Assembly (NCBI RefSeq): GCF_027921745.1
Contig: NC_079238.1
Location: 2,914,001-2,978,000 of the forward strand
DNA: 64,000 nt
From: Schizosaccharomyces osmophilus
Lineage: Eukaryota; Ascomycota; Schizosaccharomycetes; Schizosaccharomycetales; Schizosaccharomycetaceae
Direction: 5' to 3'
Under the pieces are notes generated by a model. The model ran no database searches. It saw only the letters and a list, made by a program, of their open reading frames with translations, and was not told the origin of the DNA. The stretch's first letter is position 1. Every line of letters starts with the position of its first letter. A program made the position numbers and the translations under genes. Positions 1 to 11,776 of the stretch are shown here, piece after piece.

Positions 1-917
1 AAGGATTATATTTTGATGGACTTGTATTTAAGATTCAGGCTACAACCGGTTATTGGCCTGAGACACTGACTTTTAAACTGTGGTTTTTTGAAAAAGTATT
101 TCATGAGTTCCCAAATGTTCATACACTTCGGGTTTACGAAGATCGTCCTTCTCATGTAGAATATTTTTCCAGCTGGCTAGCTCATCAAGCAGATAAAGAT
201 GAAAAGTTCAATTTTGAAATCATCGCAGTCACCGAACCTCCCAAGTATCTCAAGTTTTCTACTGAGATAAAATTGGTGAAAAGCATGATAGCTTCTCACA
301 ATGCGAAGGCTCCTTCTCTTAAGCTTCCGTTGTATAAGTTTGTGAAAAATGTTACATCGTCTACCATTATCGTGTCTCCAACTGAGCTGCATCATCTTCG
401 AAACGCGTTTTTTCATGTTCCCATTACAGACATCATGCAAAGTCTCTCCGCTAATTCCAGAAGAACTTCTGTTGATAATGAACCTCGTATTGCCGAACCC
501 GACTTGCCTCCAGATACTCCATACAGTTCTTATCCTGAAAAAAGCTGGATCGTAACTGCAATAGGCCGTTATCGCGACGAGTATTGGGCAGTACGTGGGG
601 AAGTATGTGATTATCGTTTAAAGGATAAAATTCATGAACCAGACACTGCCAATATTCCCTCACTTTACGGTACGATCATGTATATTTCCATGTCTACAGG
701 CATAGTAACATCCGAAATTACTGATATTGGTGCTCAACAATGGAGGGTCCTTGATCCCAGCGAACGATGGTTGATGAAAACTTATAATAGACGAGAATGT
801 ACACATGATATCCGTTACAAGCGGCCCTATACACCGGCTCGCAACTTTACAGATCTAGTGGATTTGGAAACCCAGCGTGCTTCCCCGTTTACTGGCACTA
901 TGCATAAGCCACTATAA
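1..917 (+). CDS. HAD_SAK-like protein, C-terminal part (5' end outside window)
   Basis: The reading frame is open from base 3, without a start, to the stop at 917, so about 304 residues are present and the N-terminus lies left of the window. Near the left edge it reads a stretch with FDG, then TLTFKLWFFEKVFHEFPNV, then a YEDRPSHVEYF segment. This resembles the motif III/IV region of the HAD domain in fungal Swiss Army Knife RNA repair-like proteins (Pfam HAD_SAK_1), where a lysine is followed by an Asp/Asp-Arg-x-x-His motif. The remaining ~200 residues are hydrophilic with no motif I recognise. The first in-frame ATG inside the window (about 282) is internal and not a plausible start. The family call is from motif memory; the biochemical role is unknown. 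Confidence 0.55.
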   Translation, partial: GLYFDGLVFKIQATTGYWPETLTFKLWFFEKVFHEFPNVHTLRVYEDRPSHVEYFSSWLAHQADKDEKFNFEIIAVTEPPKYLKFSTEIKLVKSMIASHNAKAPSLKLPLYKFVKNVTSSTIIVSPTELHHLRNAFFHVPITDIMQSLSANSRRTSVDNEPRIAEPDLPPDTPYSSYPEKSWIVTAIGRYRDEYWAVRGEVCDYRLKDKIHEPDTANIPSLYGTIMYISMSTGIVTSEITDIGAQQWRVLDPSERWLMKTYNRRECTHDIRYKRPYTPARNFTDLVDLETQRASPFTGTMHKPL

Positions 918-1386
918 ATTGACAGTATATATGATTATTTTTAATTTATTATTATCCGATTATGACTCTCGGTTCTCAATTAGCCCATCCTTTAAGTTCG
1001 TTTGGGAGCGTTCTTAACTTAGTTTATGAAATGAGAAGGTTTTTTTTTTTCTTTTCTAAAAAAATTCTCTCATAGATGCGAAGTTTTCATACAATTTATC
1101 TATGTTTACTCTTTACTAAAGTTAGTTGTTCTTCGTTTTGTCAATTGTAAAGAAAAGCGTAAGCATATAATGAACATTGATCTATGATTTCATTAAGTTT
1201 TGTTAATAAAACAATTTAAAAAACACCGAGTTATGAATAAAGAAAAAAGTGTTAAAAAAAAGAAAATATTTGAGTCATATCCAAAAGTATAATCGTCAAC
1301 CAACAGAAAAGCAGAGAACATAAAAGTCATAAAAAGTCTATAAGGATTAATTCAAAAGTTTTAGAATTTAATGGTACAAAAGTCGT
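918..1386. other. intergenic, convergent 3' regions
   Basis: This spacer lies between two genes that end towards each other. It is AT-rich, with a short T run near 1040 and an A-rich stretch near 1255. I see no gene, RNA or repeat in it. Confidence 0.6.
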
Positions 1387-2085
1387 TTAAATGTTGAAAG
1401 TTTGTGCAGTTTCCTCTAGTAATTTTAGCTTGTTTCTTTCAATTGTCCATAAACCAAGGTGCAAAACAGAAAACAAAAAGAAGAAACTGCTGGATATCCA
1501 ACCAAATACGACACTAGGTATGCCGACTTTAGATACGGCCTGGTGAGTTAAGTTCAAGCCAACACTGTAAGAGTTTACAGATATATTTGCTAAACCCATT
1601 TGAAGAGCCAGCAATAAACAAGCAGATGCGCTGGTAAAGAGGCAGCAAATGGACCATTGTCGAATATTGGAGGGAAACACGTACTTCAATATAGTAAGCA
1701 CAATCGAAACGGTTCCAACAAAAACAACCATTCCTAGCAGCACGGGATGTACTTGCTGCCATGTAAAGCGCGCGGCATTGTAGGCCATACCGTTTGAAGG
1801 ACTCCAATGACGAAGTTCATGGCAAACGTTTTCCGTAGAATTGAAAGATTTATTGCAAACGCCAAAAAAGCCAACATCCACGGTGGACTTGGGAGATTGA
1901 ATTTGTAGAATTCTAGAGAAAGTAGCTGGTTTAGAAAGGCAACCACAGCAGAGGAATATGAGAAAAAGCCACGCGATCCCTAAAATTATATTGGATATTA
2001 AATTGGGACTCGGAATATAGTTGTAGACTCTAGCTACTAATCCAATCCAAGTGAATTTTGGTCTTATTCTTTGATCCTGTTTCAT
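1387..2085 (-). CDS. claudin-like four-helix membrane protein (Sur7/PalI/Dni type)
   Basis: 232 residues from an ATG at 2085. Four hydrophobic segments are visible at about residues 28-50, 114-137, 144-168 and 185-213. The first outer loop carries GFFGVC (Cys77) and a second cysteine at 88, with NST and NLT glycosylation sequons. One long loop with a G-x-x-x-C...C signature between helices 1 and 2 is the layout of the fungal Sur7/PalI/claudin-like family, which includes the S. pombe cell-fusion proteins Dni1 and Dni2 (family knowledge). The likely location is the plasma membrane. No intron is needed. I cannot say which family member this is, so no symbol is given. Confidence 0.6.
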   Translation of the reverse strand: MKQDQRIRPKFTWIGLVARVYNYIPSPNLISNIILGIAWLFLIFLCCGCLSKPATFSRILQIQSPKSTVDVGFFGVCNKSFNSTENVCHELRHWSPSNGMAYNAARFTWQQVHPVLLGMVVFVGTVSIVLTILKYVFPSNIRQWSICCLFTSASACLLLALQMGLANISVNSYSVGLNLTHQAVSKVGIPSVVFGWISSSFFFLFSVLHLGLWTIERNKLKLLEETAQTFNI

Positions 2086-2699
2086 TTGTTTTAAGTTCTA
2101 AAGAAGATTTCAGCACACAGCAAATGTACAAATGATTTTTTGGTAACAATAGGTTTAATATTTCCGTGTCTGGTTTAAGAACAAAAAGAAAGTAAGTATG
2201 AAAGGACCCGTTCATGAGGATCTCCAATTTATATAGTATTTGAAAACAAAGAAAAGCAAGAGGTTTCGTCATCCGACGGTTTCTTTGTTTGAAGTTAGTT
2301 TGAGTTACATGGAGTAAAATGACAATATGATCTTAAGGCATAAAATAGCTTATAGTTGTATTCGTTATCACACCCTTTCGTAAGGCATGGATTAAGGAGA
2401 TTCTTGGATGCTTGAACCTATTATAATTTTATACGTCTATAAGAGACTTGTAGCTTGACTATGCTTAGTCTACTTTATAGCATCGTATATTTGTTTGCTG
2501 AATTGTTGGCAATATTGGGTTTTTTTATTTGGTACAAATTGATGCCTGGTGATAATTTCTTTTAGAAAAATGTCAGCAGTAGAAATAGAATGAATACGTT
2601 ATATTTCTTGCTTTACTGAGAATCCGATTGAGGTTTCTAGTAATTACATAATTTTCCAAGGATCTAAACTTGTAATATACTCCAATATTTATTTTACGA
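2086..2699. other. intergenic, tandem minus-strand genes
   Basis: It lies between the end of rtt10 and the start of the claudin-like gene, and so holds the latter's promoter. It is AT-rich. I see no further gene or repeat. Confidence 0.5.
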
Positions 2700-5600
2700 C
2701 TAGATTTCGATTTTGTAAACCTCGTATCCAACACCAAAGACGATTAAGGTTGACTTATGTGAAAACATGCCTCCCACATCAGCAACAAATGTACCACGTT
2801 CTGAATGGATTGACCATGTTCCCTCCCAATTTACCCAAACCAATATTCGTTGATCGACGGAAGCGGATAAACATAGATCTTTTCGCAGTTGGAGTACTCC
2901 TGTTACACTAGACGCATGAGCTTCTGGATAAGAAAATTTTTCAAGTTCTTCAACGTATACGATTCCTTCCTTTGCGTCGGTATTTAATTTTATTGTTATG
3001 TGACAGACGGCTCCATCGTCGCCTCCTGTAAGAAGAGAAAGGTTTCCGGTCCGATCGTTAAAATGAACATCTAAACACTTGACACAAGATTGGTGTACGC
3101 TAGCAGACCAGATGCTTTGAGGGGTTTTCTCAATGTCTTGTGAATGCAAATCCCATACTGTGATGGTCCCATCCGTAGCACTTATGACTGAAAATACATG
3201 TGTTTCGTAAACAAAAAGCTTGACAGAAACTAGACAGCAACTCTTATACTCCCAATCTTTCAGAAATCGGAAATCACGTTTTTCCTCATCGTACAGGTAT
3301 ATTCTTGAGGAAGAATCCGAAAGAATAGTCATAACTAACCAAGCTTTTTCTCCCCAAGATACTGCCTTTGTGGTAGATACATCAGTGATTCGCAAATCTC
3401 CATCCGTTTTCTTCTTTGTAAGCGTTTTTGCGCATGTAGCTTCATGTAGGATATGAGCTGTAGATGATCCTTCAATTTGCCCATGTGCTATCCTTAGCGC
3501 ATTTAGTTCTTCCAAACCTCCACTGGAAAACAAGAGTTCATCGTTAGCCCAGCAAAGCGCTTGAATCCCTGAATTGTGCACTTTCACGCTATTCAGTGCG
3601 TCTATTTGGCCTTCCTTCTCAAATTTGGATAACATGATATTTGTATCCTCTGCGCCAGATACAATTAAAGTACCCTCTGGGTTAAAACTCATCGCCCTAA
3701 TTTCTCGACCATGACCCCCTTTTCTTATAACCTTGTTAAAGTGTAGTAAGTTTCGATAAGAATCGCATACATATATTTGGTTGGATTTATAGAATGCAAA
3801 AGCCTGTTTCGTGTGGTCGATAGAAAATGACCATGGTCTGTGGGAACCGCCGCATTCTAATGTGTATACATCAGTTCCCGTAGTTTCATTCTTCAAGAAG
3901 AAATTTGATGCATGAAAACCCCAAATCCATAGGTTTTTATCATTGTCTGGAAATTTAAATTGAGTTCCCTATTATGTAAGTAAACATTTATAAAGAATGC
4001 AAAACATACCCCACTTAAAATTCCTTCAATTGCCTTTTCTGAAGCAACTTTTTGGAGTTGAAAACCTGGATTGAACTTTAACACAAACATATTTACAAAC
4101 CCGTCCCTGCCAACAGTTTTTAGACTCATACTGTTGTCCATATTACTTTCAGGTATAATGTTATATATGGTATCAAACTCGTGCAATCTTCTCCAGCAAT
4201 ACAAACAAGTTGAATGTCCCACTTTGTATATAGACAGGGAACCACTTCTAGATCCAATAAAAGCCAAATCATTGCTAATCGTGAGACAAGTTGGATCAAA
4301 AGTAGCTGGAAGATCCAACCTCAATGAAAAATTTAATTTTATAATTCCGTTTTCAATAGAAAACTGATGAAGGTAGACCTCATAGGCATTTTTTCCAATG
4401 AAGGCTTTAGAAAGAAGGTAATAGAAATCATTATCATAAGCTGCATATAAATGCTGTATTTTAGCGGTATGGACTTTTTTAGAAAAGCAATCGGAAGGGT
4501 TATCACAATTGAATATTACTAGGGATCCGGTTTTAGTTCCTAAAGCTGCTAGATATTTGTTTTCCCAAGAACATAAAGCTGTTGCTTCAGAATCCAGGGA
4601 AAACGGGGGCCTTGATTTCCAAATTTTGTTATCGAGAAGACTGATTTCTCTATAATAATGTTAGTCTGTACCTAAATTTGTAAATAACTTACCCGTTTTT
4701 GGCAAGGCATAGCAATTTGTTGGCACTTAGGAAACAAAAGGACGAAAGAGAAACATCACCTTTAAAAATGGAAGAAATGTAAAACGAATAAATATCAGTG
4801 TCGTTATTAATTTTCCACTGACGAATAGCACCATCGTTTCCTCCAGTGAAAAGTAAATCTTGTTTTTTAGATGCAGCTATAGACCATATATGCTTACCAC
4901 GATGACCCGTAAATGTTTCCGTATTATCCAATTTGACGCCGTCATATACCCATTTTCGTAAAGTTAGGTCCTCCGATATGCTAACCAAGGAAGAATTTGA
5001 TAGAAAACGGCATTTCCATACACGTGCTGTATGGCCAAATCCTGTCGCAAGTAGAGGAGCTTCTTTTTTTAAGTCCCATAATCTGACGGTTCTATCTTCG
5101 GAAACGGTACTGAGGTACTGTCCATCATCAGAGAATCGTATATCGAAGCATGCACCCTCATGTCCTTTCAAAGAACCATACGTACTAATAACGCTTGGAT
5201 GACCATTGATAGGAAAAGACCATAAATAAATTTCACCAAAAGCTGATGCAGAAGCAACAGTAATACAGTCGTCTGTCAATTGCAGAGCAGCAAAAAATAA
5301 AAGAGGACTATCTTGACATGAAATAGTAGAAGAAAGCTTCCACTTACTTAGTAAATAAGAATATATTAAAACTTCATTTTTCGATGTTACAACAGCATAT
5401 TCACTTTCAGTATTTAACTCAACCGCGTTGAAAATCCAGTCTGGGGTGCGTGTCCAAAATATTTCCCAAGTATTCCAGACTACCATCCCTAAATTGTAAC
5501 CACCCCAGATGAGTAACCCATCTCGACATGCCAGCATGCCGTGAACTCGATTTCGAAAAGGTATTTTCAGTGTCTTCCAGCAAGTGTTTGCATCTTTCTC

Positions 5601-5744
5601 TAAATCTAAGCAGTAGATTCGTAAAAATGATCCTTGAGCGGCACAAAGATACTTGTCATCGTCAAAAAGAATCAAGCTTGTTACGGGCCCTAAGAAGTTC
5701 ACTGAATTCAAACAAATTTGCAAACCCGCATTTGAGGTTGACAT
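2700..5744 (-). CDS. rtt10: WDR6/Rtt10 (Trm734)-type WD-repeat protein, tRNA 2'-O-methylation partner
   Basis: Three exons on the minus strand: 5744-4693, 4649-4010 and 3968-2700. The introns are 43 nt (4692-4650, GTAAGT, branch CTAAC, acceptor TAG) and 41 nt (4009-3969, GTATGT, acceptor TAG). Phases agree and give 986 residues, close to the ~1,000 of the yeast protein. WD blocks are clear: around residues 190-215 a GHEGACFDIRFSDDGQYLS run ends in RTVRLWDL, followed by GHTARVWKCRF, GHRGKHIWSIA and TGGNDGAIRQW, which are typical of WDR6/Rtt10. In budding yeast this protein binds the methyltransferase Trm7 for 2'-O-methylation of the tRNA wobble base (family knowledge). It is divergent from mef1. 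From memory the S. pombe neighbours have the same order. Confidence 0.85.
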
Positions 5745-6228
5745 CGTATAATAAAACCAAAAGAAAAAAATAAAAAAAGATAAAGTACAAGATAGTATAA
5801 ATATGGGATAAGGCAGAGGATTTCAAAAAATAAAAGAGTGTACACAAACCAAAAAAAGTATCGTTTCCCTAATTCTCCCAGTATTGTTTGATCGAAATTA
5901 CAAGTAAATGAAAAAATAATTTATCAAAGCATATCCAAAATGGTACTGACGATCCAAAAGTCAAGTTTAGTAAACGTTCAGTATTGTTGTAGTCCGTAAC
6001 TGGAAATTCGTTTACGGTTTCCAGCTGCAATCGATTCCAGCAAGCAAGGTTTCGCAGTTTTGTTTTTTCAATAAAACAATGTTGAGCTTTTTGCAACACG
6101 TTTCAGTTTCATAAGACCTTCCATTTTGTCATCCATCATTACAATTTTCTGACAGTGTTAATATTTCTTGCAATATAATAAGCAAGAAACCACCGAAAGA
6201 GACGGCACAGACTTGTGGAAACACTACC

Positions 6229-6273
<45 letters not shown>

Positions 6274-6800
6274 GCGTCCTTCTTTAAAGTCTTCTTATTC
6301 TTCATAATGTTGGATCAATTCACTCAAAGCGCAAACTTCCCTGTTTGCCTTTTAGAAATTTCAATTTTTGGGTAAATATCGACATTATTAACAGCTACTC
6401 TTCGTTATAAGCGAGCCTTCCGGGAGACAGAGAGTTATGGAGGAAGAGAAAGAAACCAAGAAACACATCAGAAAATTGTAATTTCTTTATAATTAACTAA
6501 AGAACTTTTTTAAGCGCTTCACTGGATGAATTACAGTGCATTTTGACAGTAAAATGGAAATAATCAAGACTTCCTTGTTTACATAGTATTTCTTTCTTTC
6601 CTTATTCATAATAATTAATAAAAAGAGTTAATTTTACCGATTGTGATTAAAGCCAATACTTTCGAGGCCTTTTCATCCATGTCGCGAAATCCAGCTACAC
6701 AAATTATCCTTCCACCAAAACTCCCCTCTTTTCTCAAGTCAAGCAGGACAAAAAGAAATCTCTCTTTAACATAATTTTGCATTTTATGAATTGAATAAAA
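5745..6800. other. divergent promoter region of rtt10 and mef1
   Basis: About 1 kb between two divergently transcribed genes. It contains the 41-A homopolymer listed separately. Short open frames here show no conserved motif and I do not call them genes. Confidence 0.5.
6230..6270. repeat. poly(A) tract of 41 A
   Basis: An uninterrupted run of 41 A on the plus strand, preceded by CACTACCC and followed directly by GGCGCGTCC. It lies midway in the divergent rtt10/mef1 promoter. I see no target-site duplication or retro-gene beside it. Long dA:dT tracts exclude nucleosomes (general knowledge). The exact length could be affected by sequencing or assembly. Confidence 0.95.
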
Positions 6801-9101
6801 ATGTTGAAGCTCCCAATTAGGCAGCTAGCAACGCGTTTCCCGCAAACTTGTAGAAACATTTTGGGATGTCGCTTTGCTACGACGGATACCGCCAAACCAG
6901 AAGAGTCGGAAGCATCTGTTCAAAGCCAGCTCAGCGAAAATGATATGAAAAGGTTAAACCACATTCGTAACATTGGTATTTCTGCTCATATAGACTCAGG
7001 AAAAACTACGTTTACTGAACGCGTTTTGTTTTATACTGGACGAATTAAAGATATTCACGAGGTCCGTGGTAAAGACAACGTTGGTGCTAAGATGGATTCA
7101 ATGGAATTGGAACGTGAAAAAGGTATTACTATTCAATCCGCCGCTACTTACTGTACTTGGAGTCGTACCCTCGACCAAATTCAAAGTGAAAAGCAACAAG
7201 GAAATCAAACTCCCCAAGAATATAGCGTAAACATTATCGATACTCCAGGCCATATTGATTTTACTATTGAAGTAGAGCGTGCTTTGCGTGTTTTGGATGG
7301 TGCTGTCCTCGTTCTCTGTGCTGTTTCTGGTGTTCAATCCCAAACAATTACTGTGGATCGACAAATGAGAAGATACAACGTTCCTCGTGTTTCTTTCATT
7401 AACAAAATGGACCGAATGGGTGCAGATCCTTGGAAGGTAATTCAACAAATCAATACAAAGTTGAAGATCCCCGCTGCTGCAGTACAAATCCCTATCGGAA
7501 GTGAAAGTGAAATGAAAGGTGTTGTTGATCTCATTCACATGCGCGCTATCTACAATCATGGTGAAAAAGGTGAAAAGGTTGAATTTGCTGATACTATACC
7601 CGAGAACTTGCAAGGGCTTGCCCAAGAGAAACGTTCTGTTTTGATTGAAAAGTTGGCTGACTTGGATGAACACATCGCAGACATGTATGTAATGGAAGAA
7701 ACACCATCTTCAGAGCAATTGGTGCAAGCGATTAGAAGAACAACCCTTGCTCGTAAGTTTACTCCTGTCTTGATGGGATCTGCTTTGTCAAACATTGGCG
7801 TTCAACCAGTTTTGGATGCTGTCTGTGATTACTTGCCTGCGCCCTACGAAGTAGAAAATGTTGCATTGAATGCAGCTGAAGCCGAAAAGCCTGTTACCCT
7901 GATCCCAAGCAGCACAAAGCCACTCGTTGCACTCGCATTCAAGCTAGAAGAGGGCCGCTTTGGTCAATTGACTTATTTACGTGTTTATCAAGGTTCCTTG
8001 AAGCGTGGTGGTTACTTGTACAATGTAAACTCAACTAAAAGAATTAAAGTCTCTCGTTTAGTCCGCATGCACTCAAATGATATGGAAGAAGTTGAAGAAA
8101 CTGGAGCCGGTGGTATTGGTGCCATGTTTGGCATTGAATGTGCCTCAGGAGATACCTTTACTGATGGTTCCGTTCATTATACTATGTCTTCCATGTTTGT
8201 TCCTGAACCAGTTATTTCGTTGTCTCTAAAGCCAAAAAGTAAAGACACTTCAAACTTTTCAAAAGCTTTGAATCGTTTTCAACGTGAAGACCCAACGTTT
8301 AGGGTTAAACTTGATGCAGAGTCGAAAGAAACAATTATTAGTGGAATGGGAGAACTCCATCTAGAAGTATACGTTGAGAGAATGCGCCGTGAATATAGGG
8401 TAGAATGCGATACAGGAAAACCACGTGTCGCCTTCCGTGAAAGTTTGACCAAAAAGGTACCTTTCAGTTATTTGCACAAAAAGCAATCTGGTGGTGCAGG
8501 CCAATATGCTAAAGTGGAAGGGTATATTGAATACATGGATGCAAAGGAAGATGATGCTGGTAATGTGGTTGATTTTGAATTTATCAACAAAGTCACTGGT
8601 GGTGCTGTCCCCTCTCAATATATTCCAGCTTGCGAGAAGGCATTCCGCGAAAGTCTTGAAAAGGGATTCTTGATTGGGCATCCCATAAAGAATTGCCGAT
8701 TTGTTTTGGAAGACGGTGCATACCATCCAGTGGATTCTTCCGAGCTTGCTTTCCGTATGGCAACCATAACTGCATTCCGTGGTGCATTCTTACAAGCCGA
8801 TCCAATTATTCTGGAGCCCATTATGAATGTCAGTATCACTGCTCCTGTTGAACACCAAGGAGCTGTTATTGGCAATGTCGATAAGAGAAAAGGAACCATT
8901 GTTGACAGTGATATTGGAGAAGAGGAATTCAGTTTGTTGGCTGAAGTCCCCTTGAACAACATGTTTTCTTATTCCTCTGATATTCGTGCATTGACTAAAG
9001 GAAAGGGTGAGTTTACTATGGAATTCATGAAATATTTGCCCGCACCAAGATATGTCCAAAAAGACCTGATTACCGAATACAACAAACAACAACAAAAATA
9101 A
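6801..9101 (+). CDS. mef1: mitochondrial translation elongation factor G
   Basis: A single 766-residue exon. The first ~27 residues are basic and hydroxylated ([19 protein letters not shown]), as expected of a mitochondrial presequence. The GTPase motifs follow: AHIDSGKTT at 62-70, the [13 protein letters not shown] region at 108-120, DTPGH at 147-151 and NKMD at 201-204. The later EF-G domains are complete, with [14 protein letters not shown] and the C-terminal elongation-factor fold. Length matches Mef1-type EF-G1. It drives translocation on mitochondrial ribosomes with GTP hydrolysis. The ATG at 6801 starts the presequence directly. It ends convergent with sec66. Confidence 0.97.
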   Translation: MLKLPIRQLATRFPQTCRNILGCRFATTDTAKPEESEASVQSQLSENDMKRLNHIRNIGISAHIDSGKTTFTERVLFYTGRIKDIHEVRGKDNVGAKMDSMELEREKGITIQSAATYCTWSRTLDQIQSEKQQGNQTPQEYSVNIIDTPGHIDFTIEVERALRVLDGAVLVLCAVSGVQSQTITVDRQMRRYNVPRVSFINKMDRMGADPWKVIQQINTKLKIPAAAVQIPIGSESEMKGVVDLIHMRAIYNHGEKGEKVEFADTIPENLQGLAQEKRSVLIEKLADLDEHIADMYVMEETPSSEQLVQAIRRTTLARKFTPVLMGSALSNIGVQPVLDAVCDYLPAPYEVENVALNAAEAEKPVTLIPSSTKPLVALAFKLEEGRFGQLTYLRVYQGSLKRGGYLYNVNSTKRIKVSRLVRMHSNDMEEVEETGAGGIGAMFGIECASGDTFTDGSVHYTMSSMFVPEPVISLSLKPKSKDTSNFSKALNRFQREDPTFRVKLDAESKETIISGMGELHLEVYVERMRREYRVECDTGKPRVAFRESLTKKVPFSYLHKKQSGGAGQYAKVEGYIEYMDAKEDDAGNVVDFEFINKVTGGAVPSQYIPACEKAFRESLEKGFLIGHPIKNCRFVLEDGAYHPVDSSELAFRMATITAFRGAFLQADPIILEPIMNVSITAPVEHQGAVIGNVDKRKGTIVDSDIGEEEFSLLAEVPLNNMFSYSSDIRALTKGKGEFTMEFMKYLPAPRYVQKDLITEYNKQQQK

Positions 9102-9613
9102 TTTGAAATTTTGCAATTAATATTGAAATTTTTGTCCTGTCTAGAAAAAAAAAAAAAAAGAAGCTTTATGAAATTTCATGGGCTTTGATCATTGCATACC
9201 ATAATTAATATAGTTTCATTCTTCACCTAATAATTGATCTTGTCTGTTGTGAATAATATTAATTTTGGCTGAAATAAAAATTAACTTTCATTAAAGATTT
9301 AAAAGGAAAAGATTCGTCTATATACAATTTTCTTTAATTGGACCAAAGTGTGGAATGCAAAGGATGAGGAAGGCTAAGAAAAAAGTAGGAAAGGTTGAAA
9401 GAGAGAGACATGACAGGTAGGTTGAGTCGGTGGTATATGCATAATTTTACTAGACGTTCATAGCGATGAATCCATTCGCTGAACAAATATGGACCAAGTG
9501 AACGTTGCCAAAAACCACAAAGGAGGAAAGAAAAGAGCATAATAAACCGTAGACGGGGAAAATCAAGAAATAGATATGGACTTTTGGTGTTTAGGACCGT
9601 CGATAGAAAACGC
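9102..9613. other. intergenic, convergent mef1/sec66 3' regions
   Basis: Contains a 15-A run near 9145 just after mef1, probably in its 3' untranslated region. There is no other recognisable feature; a 96-codon open frame on the minus strand has no motif and no conserved look. Confidence 0.5.
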
Positions 9614-10192
9614 TTAAAAGACACCCAAATCTTTTTGGGCTTCTAAGCGCCGTTCATTCTCAGCGTCTTCATAAAGTTGCTTCTCGCCAGACCAGCGATT
9701 GGAGATTTGTTCCGAATCATTAGGAATTTCCTCGATTTGCTCAATAATTTTTTCGTTTTCAATGATTTCATTGCAACTTTGAAAAATAAATTGGTTCCAA
9801 CCAGGCTGTAAAGAATTGGCAGTCTTTGCAATATCCATCAATTCCAGTTCAGTTTCTTTTTCTAACCGGCTAAATTTACGAACCAGGTCATCGCCAACAC
9901 CACCTCGATTCAGCAAAACGTTGAGAGCCATTCTAGACGATTTTAGTCTCATTAACTGGCGCAGAGCTTCCGTAGCGCGCAAGACTAATCCTGCTTTTAT
10001 GATGGTGTCTGGGACCGGAGGATTTTGCTCCAAAAGCTGGAAGAAGTAGCTTCTTACAAAATTTTTTCCAAACCACTCTTCTGAAACAAATTCGTTTGGT
10101 ATGGTTCTTGATTTTCGAACAAACACAGAAACACCGTACATGGCGCCAATCAGCACCGCAACATATATTAATGGAGCATATATAGAGATCAT
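9614..10192 (-). CDS. sec66: Sec66/Sec71 subunit of the ER post-translational translocon
   Basis: 192 residues from an ATG at 10192. An N-terminal membrane anchor at about residues 3-24 is followed by a cytosolic domain with family signatures: EEWFGKNFVRSYFFQLLEQ, ALRQLMRLKSSRMALNVLL, RGGVGDDLVRKFSRLEKE and LQPGWNQFIFQSCNEI. In yeasts Sec66 stabilises the Sec62/Sec63 complex that feeds completed precursors into the Sec61 channel (family knowledge). The length is typical. No intron is seen. Confidence 0.9.
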   Translation of the reverse strand: MISIYAPLIYVAVLIGAMYGVSVFVRKSRTIPNEFVSEEWFGKNFVRSYFFQLLEQNPPVPDTIIKAGLVLRATEALRQLMRLKSSRMALNVLLNRGGVGDDLVRKFSRLEKETELELMDIAKTANSLQPGWNQFIFQSCNEIIENEKIIEQIEEIPNDSEQISNRWSGEKQLYEDAENERRLEAQKDLGVF

Positions 10193-10794
10193 TTTCCTGT
10201 AACTTGATACCCAAATATTACCTAGTATTCCATACGAAACTTTGACTTTGTTCGCAATGGATCTTGCAAAGGAGTAAGTCTTACTTGGAAGAGAGATGCG
10301 GATTCTGCATCCAACAAATGCAGTAAATAAAATAACGGCGTGGAATGAGTCGAAATCAAACTACACTAGTAAACAAGAGGTTCGTAAGGGAAACCCAAAG
10401 ACCCGAAGAAAAAAAGAAAGCTAATTATGCAGTCCCAGGTATTTTAAAACTTGTTCGTTTCCATCACTTCGAAACGAACATGATGATATCGACGTTGCAC
10501 AACAGTCAGCTCTCTTCAACCGTTTCAAATTTTCAAGAGACGGACTGAATCAAAAGAAAGAGAAAGATGAAAGGAAACCTAAAATTGCTTTATAAATTGC
10601 ATTGAAAGACATTAGTAGAAGGATCTGTTAAGCAATATGTCATCTACGTATTTAGCAGGTATGATGTTACGAAATGCACATAGGTATGAATACGCAGTGG
10701 ACTATAAGGAGAAATCGAGCATTGAAACGCTGGAATGGACTTGACCTAAACCACAAATTTAGAGAAAGGCAAGTTTAAGAAAAGTCAAATCCTC
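10193..10794. other. divergent promoter region of sec66 and psh3
   Basis: AT-rich spacer. A 67-codon open frame at 10345-10548 has no recognisable motif. I call no gene here. Confidence 0.45.
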
Positions 10795-11776
10795 ATGAAA
10801 AAACCCGCATTTCTCCGTTTTGTTACCGTTGAAGGGTTGAAAAACCTTTCTAGGCTCGGTGTTTTGATGAGTACATCGTTTTGCTTGGCCTTGTTGTTTG
10901 TCAGTGTAAGTAGCTTTTATTTTATTTTGTTTGATTTGTAAAAAACATACAGGATGATTGAAGAAGCACGGGTGGAAACCCTCGAAAACGTGCTTGAAAC
11001 AGGAATAATCAGTTGTGCTTTTCATTTTAAACCACTCATTGAACATAAAGTGGTGCTTGATTCACGAAATCATTAAAAACGAAAAAAGAAGAAATGATCA
11101 AATAGCATTACCTTGGAAACGACGAGCAGAACTGAATGGAAAGCACAATTGGTCGCTCCTACTTTATGTCCTTCCTTCAATTGTTATAAGCATTGTTGGA
11201 TTTTGTAATTCGTAAATATAAAACTAACTGGTATAGAGTATTGTGGATTACAACACCTTGTGGAATCCAGGACCGGAATCTGCATTTACTGCAGCTGAAA
11301 CTTACTACACGTTGCTAGCGAATGCGAGTGCTTACCATAGATACTTTTTCTACTTTGTTGTCAGTTCAGGAATGATCTTCCATATTATTCAAGCCAACAA
11401 AGTAACGGGTGATGACCGCTTGTATTATTATTCCAGTACTTTTTTGTATATAACTGCGTCTGTGATATTTATCGTCAATGTTTCTCCTGCTATCATTACT
11501 GCAAAATTACGTCGATACATTCAATTCGACAGGAACATGCATTTTATGGTTCTTGGTGCCTCTCAAGTCTTGATTGGTTTTCTTTTGGTCGGTGTCCTTC
11601 TTCTCCAGCTTGGACATCTATTTGCTCTTTATGTAACCGATATCTTTCAACGCGAGGATACCGAGAAACAATCTAATGAAGCGGCCGAGCAGGAAATTTC
11701 TGCTACTGACAAAGAATACACTTCCAAAGTCACCTCCAAGTATTCCAGTCAAGTACAGAACAAAAAGGAAAACTAG
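10795..11776 (+). CDS. psh3: Shr3-family ER packaging chaperone for amino-acid permeases
   Basis: Exon 1 is 10795-10905 (37 codons, ending LCLALLF-like hydrophobics then VS) with donor GTAAGT. Exon 2 is 11237-11776, after branch CTAAC at 11224-11228 and acceptor TATAG. Both junctions are phase 0 and join to S-I-VDYNTLWNPGPES, the region after helix 1 in Shr3 proteins. The product is 216 residues with four hydrophobic segments and a charged cytosolic tail rich in E, S and K. Shr3/Psh3 keeps amino-acid permeases foldable and COPII-competent in the ER (family knowledge). The 331-nt intron is long for this genus and holds a hairpin, described among the findings. The second exon has no in-frame ATG before the conserved block, which supports the splice. 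Confidence 0.8.
10906..11236 (+). other. 331-nt psh3 intron with internal hairpin
   Basis: It is bounded by GTAAGT at the donor and CTAAC...TATAG at the acceptor. Inside, AAGCAC at 10964-10969 pairs with GTGCTT at 10990-10995, enclosing GGGT(GGAA)ACCC at 10970-10981. In-frame stops exclude an extra coding exon in the psh3 frame just after the internal CAG at about 10951. It could host an intronic RNA, but I cannot assign a class. Confidence 0.4.

Noticed and set aside
7098-7673. 191-codon minus-strand open frame inside mef1
   Set aside because: It lies wholly antisense to the GTPase domain of mef1, has no motif, and follows from codon bias.
8361-9116. Several minus-strand open frames over the end of mef1
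   Set aside because: They overlap each other and the conserved EF-G C-terminal domains; none has a recognisable domain.
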